Below are positions 7,738 through 10,271 of a stretch of DNA of 10,271 bases, piece by piece. The notes beneath the pieces were generated by a model. It saw only the letters and a program-made list of their open reading frames with translations, ran no database searches and was not told the origin of the DNA. The DNA comes from JANNAV01 sp031384695 (lineage in GTDB: Bacteria; Pseudomonadota; Alphaproteobacteria; Rhodobacterales; Rhodobacteraceae). How positions within the stretch are numbered: position 1 is the stretch's first letter; every line of letters begins with the position of its first letter. Made by a program: the position numbers and the translations under genes. The stretch is taken from the NCBI GenBank assembly GCA_031384695.1, contig JANNAV010000195.1:1-10271 (forward strand), read 5' to 3'.

Positions 7738-8430
7738 TCAGGCAAACGCCTCCTGCAAACCCACCTCCTCCACCATCTCGCGCGCACCACGGCTCACCAC
7801 GCGCGGCCGGAACGGGATCGCCTGCGTCGCCGCCCGCCGGGCGCGCGAATATTCGGTAGGCATCCGCAAAACCGCATAAAGCCGCCCGTCTTCCTCGTTG
7901 CGGTAAGTCTCGCCAAGCCGGCTCACATCATAGCCGATCTGCCGCAGCGCCCGCATCAGTGCCAGCGACGACAGGCAGATCATCTCATTCGCCCCCTGCC
8001 TGCGCGCCACGTCCACCAGCCCGTCCACGATCAACGTCAGGCACTCGGTCCGCTCGCTCTGCGTCGTCAGGGCGTCCGAAATCACCAGCCGGGTGCATTC
8101 CCAAACCTGCGGCGAGGCGATCTCAACCGACATCACATGCGGCGGAATATGCGGCAATTTGCCGGAATAGGCGTCGCGCAGCATGTAGGTATGGGTGCCC
8201 CACACCGCCGTGGTGGCCATCGCGCGCGCGCCCCCCACCACCACCCCGTCCTTCGCCACCACCGTATAATGCGCCACCGGCGTATCATATTGGTCCATCT
8301 CCAGCGTCTCGTTATGGGGCACATCCCATCCCAGATTGTCCACGAAAACCTGTTTCCGAAGCGCCAGGAAATCGAAGAATGTGCTCCCGAACCGATGAAG
8401 CTCGGAAAACCCGAAACTGTTGACTTGCAT
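7738..8430 (-). CDS. luxI: LuxI-family acyl-homoserine lactone synthase
   Basis: This enzyme makes an N-acyl-homoserine lactone from S-adenosylmethionine and an acyl-ACP or acyl-CoA. The 230-residue protein is of usual length. LuxI invariants can be read: R25 and F29 (LALRKQVFVD), W35 (LGWDVP), D46 and D49 (EMDQYDTP), R69 (VGGARAM), and E111/R114 in WECTRLVI (110-117). The C-terminus carries an extra basic stretch, about residues 194-215 (YSRARRA ... FRPRVVSRGAR). The acyl chain cannot be predicted reliably. The ATG at 8430 has AAAGGAG seven to eight bases upstream; an in-frame ATG 36 codons earlier gives an extension unlike the family. luxR lies 129 bases upstream on the same strand. That gap carries a motif shared with the luxR upstream region, which suggests LuxR-controlled expression of luxI. 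Confidence 0.96.
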   Translation of the reverse strand: MQVNSFGFSELHRFGSTFFDFLALRKQVFVDNLGWDVPHNETLEMDQYDTPVAHYTVVAKDGVVVGGARAMATTAVWGTHTYMLRDAYSGKLPHIPPHVMSVEIASPQVWECTRLVISDALTTQSERTECLTLIVDGLVDVARRQGANEMICLSSLALMRALRQIGYDVSRLGETYRNEEDGRLYAVLRMPTEYSRARRAATQAIPFRPRVVSRGAREMVEEVGLQEAFA

Positions 8431-8457
8431 GCCGACTCTCCTTTGGCGGGTAAAATT

Positions 8458-8480
8458 AACTGTTACCGACAGGATACTGT
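8458..8480 (-). promoter_or_regulatory. Candidate LuxR-binding region upstream of luxI
   Basis: On the minus strand, TCGGTAACAGTT (8469-8458) matches 10 of 12 bases of TCGGCAACTGTT, found just upstream of luxR. The motif begins 28 bases before the luxI ATG. On the plus strand the region also holds three overlapping half-sites, CTGT (8460-8463), ACAG (8469-8472) and CTGT (8477-8480), giving the short dyads CTGT-N5-ACAG and ACAG-N4-CTGT. CTG/CAG dyads are the hallmark of lux boxes, but the spacing is shorter than in the classical 18-20-base box, so this is a candidate only. Confidence 0.4.
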
Positions 8481-8559
8481 GCCAAAAGATGAATTGCCGC
8501 ATAAAAGACTCTCTTACAGGTAGAATCCTGCGTCGCATTTTCGGTTTTGTTCGCTTATT

Positions 8560-9171
8560 TCAAAGAATCCGGCGAGACGCCGCGATCGACGCCGCCTGAG
8601 ACTGGGTTTTTGCGCCAAGTTTTCGCTTTACGTTGTTCAAACGGGCCTTGACCGCACTTTCCGAGATACCGAGTCGCGCCGCGATCTGCTTCAGTCTTAA
8701 CCCTTCTGACTGCATTTTAAGCGCTTCTATCTCTGCCGCCGTCAGGGTTGGCGCGTCATCGCGGCCCAGATGCAGATCCTCCAGCAACCGCTGCAGCACA
8801 CCCACCTCAACCGATTCGAAATCCCGGTCATCGCGGAAAAACAGCCCGTAACTGCGGCGGCCCTTGTCGCCGCGCGACATGTGGCTGATCGCCAACCCGT
8901 GCCCCAGCCCGAACACCGCCGCATGGGCGCGCACCTGCTGCGGGTCCGCCAGCCCAAGGTCGGAAAATCGCGCCGCCCCCACGTTGCCGTAGACCCACTT
9001 CATCGCCGGATCATGCACCACAAGCCCGTGCGTGGTGTAAAACTCCACCCAGGTTTCCGGCAGCGCGTTCATCTCTTCTTCCGGAAATGAAAACCCCACG
9101 CGCAAAGCCACGTAGAATCCCGCCGGCGCAATCAGATTAATTTGACTTGTCATTGATTGAAGTTGGGTCAT
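8560..9171 (-). CDS. luxR: LuxR-family quorum-sensing transcriptional regulator
   Basis: A 203-residue regulator with an N-terminal autoinducer-binding domain (about 12-135) and a C-terminal LuxR/FixJ helix-turn-helix (about 142-200). In the HTH, LTAAEIEALKM, GLRLKQIAARLGISESAVKARL and KLGAKTQSQAA are all canonical. Signal-pocket residues placed by spacing against TraR are W41, Y45, D54 and P55. The second conserved Trp (TraR W85) is Phe here (F69 in ARFSDL), which may alter signal choice. The short N-terminus is usual for this alphaproteobacterial subgroup as I recall it. Neither ATG at 9171 nor the in-frame ATG at 9153 has a clear ribosome site, so the start is uncertain. It is the obvious partner of luxI, 129 bases downstream. 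Confidence 0.94.
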   Translation of the reverse strand: MTQLQSMTSQINLIAPAGFYVALRVGFSFPEEEMNALPETWVEFYTTHGLVVHDPAMKWVYGNVGAARFSDLGLADPQQVRAHAAVFGLGHGLAISHMSRGDKGRRSYGLFFRDDRDFESVEVGVLQRLLEDLHLGRDDAPTLTAAEIEALKMQSEGLRLKQIAARLGISESAVKARLNNVKRKLGAKTQSQAASIAASRRIL

Positions 9172-9179
9172 CTACTCAA

Positions 9180-9191
9180 AACAGTTGCCGA
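9180..9191 (-). promoter_or_regulatory. Copy of the lux-locus motif in the divergent luxR promoter gap
   Basis: TCGGCAACTGTT (minus strand) shares 10 of 12 bases with the element before luxI. It also lies inside a direct repeat, ACTGTTT-CGGCA-ACTGTTT, with a 12-base period. It begins 9 bases upstream of the ATG at 9171, or 27 upstream of the alternative ATG at 9153, nearly the same distance as in luxI. It could allow LuxR to control its own gene and the divergent domain-only gene, whose start is 85 bases away. Further along, GTTCGG is repeated at 9226-9231 and 9234-9239. Confidence 0.35.
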
Positions 9192-9276
9192 AACAGTATG
9201 GGAGACTTAGGCTCGGAAGGTCAAGGTTCGGCAGTTCGGTTGGTTTCATATTCATCATGCACCGCAAGTGATCACA

Positions 9277-9756
9277 ATGCCAGAGAACACGTATAAGGTG
9301 AACAAAGTCGCAAGCCTGCACAAGCAGCTTGACGCTATCTGCGATACCGGCTTCGCTTTGGCGGCGCATATCCGCTATACCCGCCCGTCGCTGCTCTTTC
9401 AGACCTATGCGCGAAAGTGGTCCGAACACTACAGCGAAAAGGGCTACATGCTCAGCGATCCGGTGGTGCTATGGGGCTTCACCCATACCGGCCGCGTGTT
9501 GTGGGATTCGCTGGCCGATCAGGATCCCGACGGCGTTCTGGCCGCCGCCCGCGCGCATGGGCTGTTCAATGGCTGGACCTATGCCGTCGGCCCCGCCACC
9601 TCGCGCACCATTTCAGGCTTCACCCGCTCCGGCCCCGCCTTCACCGATCAGGAATCTGCCGATATCGAGGCGATGGTAGACGAGGTTCACGCCCTGACCG
9701 AAGGCTTCGACCAACTCGACACCAAAACCCAGGACGCCATGCGCGCGCTGGGTTAG
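9277..9756 (+). CDS. Stand-alone LuxR-type autoinducer-binding domain protein (no HTH)
   Basis: The 159-residue protein consists only of the autoinducer-binding domain of LuxR regulators. Conserved pocket residues appear with exactly the TraR spacing: W48, Y52, D61, P62 and W76 (TraR W57, Y61, D70, P71, W85). A Gly in NGW (G99) is likely the conserved Gly113. It ends at the region where the linker to the DNA-binding domain would start (DQLDTKTQDAMRALG) with a normal stop; no HTH is coded in any frame downstream, so it does not look like a fresh frameshift. From memory, similar domain-only proteins occur in other Rhodobacterales, which suggests a maintained function. By analogy with TrlR of Agrobacterium it might dimerise with LuxR or soak up AHL; this is inference. 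The ATG at 9277 is used; a GTG at 9268 is also possible, and neither has a clear ribosome site. Confidence 0.85.
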   Translation: MPENTYKVNKVASLHKQLDAICDTGFALAAHIRYTRPSLLFQTYARKWSEHYSEKGYMLSDPVVLWGFTHTGRVLWDSLADQDPDGVLAAARAHGLFNGWTYAVGPATSRTISGFTRSGPAFTDQESADIEAMVDEVHALTEGFDQLDTKTQDAMRALG

Positions 9757-9760
9757 AGCC

Positions 9761-9795
9761 GATTTCTTTCAATCTGGTTCAGATTGAAGGAAATC
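9761..9795 (+). terminator. Strong 16-base-pair hairpin after the domain-only LuxR gene
   Basis: Arms GATTTCTTTCAATCTG (9761-9776) and CAGATTGAAGGAAATC (9780-9795) pair over 16 positions with a 3-base loop. The only non-Watson-Crick pair is a U-G wobble in plus-strand RNA (T9767 with G9789), which would be an A-C mismatch in minus-strand RNA, so the stem is better on the plus strand. It starts 5 bases after the stop. No U-run follows, so it may protect the 3' end or stop transcription with help rather than act as a standard terminator. Confidence 0.6.
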
Positions 9796-9798
9796 CAA

Positions 9799-9815
9799 CC
9801 CAAGATCAGCTTGGG
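9799..9815. other. Small hairpin between two larger ones
   Basis: Perfect 6-base arms CCCAAG (9799-9804) and CTTGGG (9810-9815) flank a 5-base loop. On its own it is weak, but it is the middle member of three hairpins in a 105-base stretch. Confidence 0.4.
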
Positions 9816-9821
9816 ACTGTG

Positions 9822-9865
9822 GCGTGTTCCATTTGATCTGGCTTGCCACATCAAATGCAACACGC
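9822..9865. terminator. 44-base near-palindrome between convergent genes, candidate bidirectional terminator
   Basis: Arms GCGTGTTCCATTTGAT (9822-9837) and ATCAAATGCAACACGC (9850-9865) match at 15 of 16 positions. After one further mismatch the inner TGGC (9839-9842) pairs with GCCA (9845-9848) around a 2-base TT centre. Overall 19 of 21 possible pairs form. It starts 16 bases beyond the sdhB stop, seen from sdhB, and is nearly symmetric, so it could end transcripts from both sides. No U-tract follows on either strand. It could instead be a dispersed palindromic repeat or part of a small RNA. Confidence 0.55.
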
Positions 9866-9880
9866 TTTCGGCGCGCGCGC

Positions 9881-10271
9881 TTAAACCACCCGCTCCACCA
9901 TCATCTTCTTGATCGACGCAATCGCCTTCGCCGGGTTCAACCCCTTGGGGCAGGTCTTGGTGCAGTTCATGATGGTATGACAGCGGTACAGCTTGAACGG
10001 GTCTTCCAGCTCGTCCAGCCGGGTGCCCGTCGCCTCGTCGCGGCTGTCGATGATCCAGCGATAGGCATGCAGCAACGCCGCCGGCCCCAGATATTTATCG
10101 CCGTTCCACCAGTAACTCGGGCATGATGTCGAACAGCACGCGCACATCACGCATTCATAAAGCCCGTCCAGCTTTTCGCGGTCCTCGATGGATTGCCGCC
10201 ATTCCTTCGCGGGCCGGTTGGTCTTGGTTTCCAGCCATGGCATGATCGAGGCGTGCTGGGCATAGAAATGC
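9881..10271 (-). CDS. sdhB: Succinate dehydrogenase iron-sulfur subunit, C-terminal half (partial)
   Basis: SdhB carries electrons from the flavoprotein SdhA to quinone within membrane-bound complex II, linking the TCA cycle to respiration. Only the last 130 residues are in the window; the 5' end is cut at the right edge (the frame continues through HFYAQHASIMPWLETK with no start needed). The visible part holds the two cluster motifs of the C-terminal domain: CVMCACCSTSCPSYWWN for the [4Fe-4S] and part of the [3Fe-4S] ligands, and CHTIMNCTKTCPKGLNP for the remaining ligands. The sequence ends KKMMVERVV with a TAA stop. Full-length family members have about 260 residues. The other sdh genes would lie upstream, outside the window. 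Confidence 0.98.
   Translation of the reverse strand, partial: HFYAQHASIMPWLETKTNRPAKEWRQSIEDREKLDGLYECVMCACCSTSCPSYWWNGDKYLGPAALLHAYRWIIDSRDEATGTRLDELEDPFKLYRCHTIMNCTKTCPKGLNPAKAIASIKKMMVERVV

Noticed and set aside
7480..8523. Plus-strand open frame spanning the end of the aldo/keto reductase and luxI
   Set aside because: It overlaps two clear genes in other frames and has shadow-type composition.
8517..8530. CAGG-N6-CCTG inverted repeat between luxR and luxI as a lux box
   Set aside because: The half-site polarity is opposite to a lux box (CTG...CAG) and the arms are only 4 bases, so chance is likely.

Overview
The window looks like chromosomal DNA from an alphaproteobacterium of the order Rhodobacterales (Rhodobacter/Roseobacter group). 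The case rests on high GC, a crotonyl-CoA carboxylase/reductase and an ethylmalonyl-CoA mutase that read closely like the Rhodobacter versions, a typical alphaproteobacterial SdhB, a LuxR/LuxI pair of roseobacter type, and a G-rich hairpin plus 'GGGGATATTTGTT' element of a kind often seen after genes in this order. I could not run searches, so the placement comes from recall of family sequences. I see no transposase, integrase, phage gene, tRNA, rRNA or CRISPR array.

Left part (1-3960): four genes on the minus strand. In transcription order they are a small secreted protein (3385-3714), a PlsB-like glycerol-3-phosphate acyltransferase (1974-3341), ccr (526-1833) and a 59-residue conserved-looking protein (199-378), followed by the terminator-like G-rich element. 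ccr probably has its own promoter in the 140-base gap before it, where two TTTGCAA sites lie exactly 32 bases apart. The 246-base divergent gap 3715-3960 holds a 16-base tandem repeat and a near-perfect inverted repeat just before ecm.

Middle (3961-7712, plus strand): ecm, then deoD (purine nucleoside phosphorylase), with an aldo/keto reductase gene 8 bases behind it. Ccr makes ethylmalonyl-CoA from crotonyl-CoA, and Ecm, after an epimerase not in this window, turns it into methylsuccinyl-CoA. The two genes are therefore the hallmark steps of the ethylmalonyl-CoA pathway, which replaces the glyoxylate shunt for growth on acetate and C1/C2 compounds.

Right part (7738-9756): a quorum-sensing locus. 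luxR then luxI lie on the minus strand. Divergent from luxR is a 159-residue protein that is a complete LuxR-type autoinducer-binding domain with no DNA-binding domain. The lone domain keeps all five signal-pocket residues that can be placed by spacing (W, Y, D, P, W), whereas the full-length LuxR has Phe in place of the second Trp. A 12-base motif is shared by the luxI and luxR upstream regions. I infer a circuit in which the lone domain tunes or sequesters AHL signal or LuxR; nothing in the sequence proves this.

The 124-base convergent gap 9757-9880 is packed with three RNA-like hairpins, including a 44-base near-palindrome, before the 3' end of sdhB, which runs off the right edge on the minus strand. 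The most rewarding parts for follow-up are the three-gene lux locus with its shared motif, the hairpin cluster, and the regulatory DNA around ccr and ecm.
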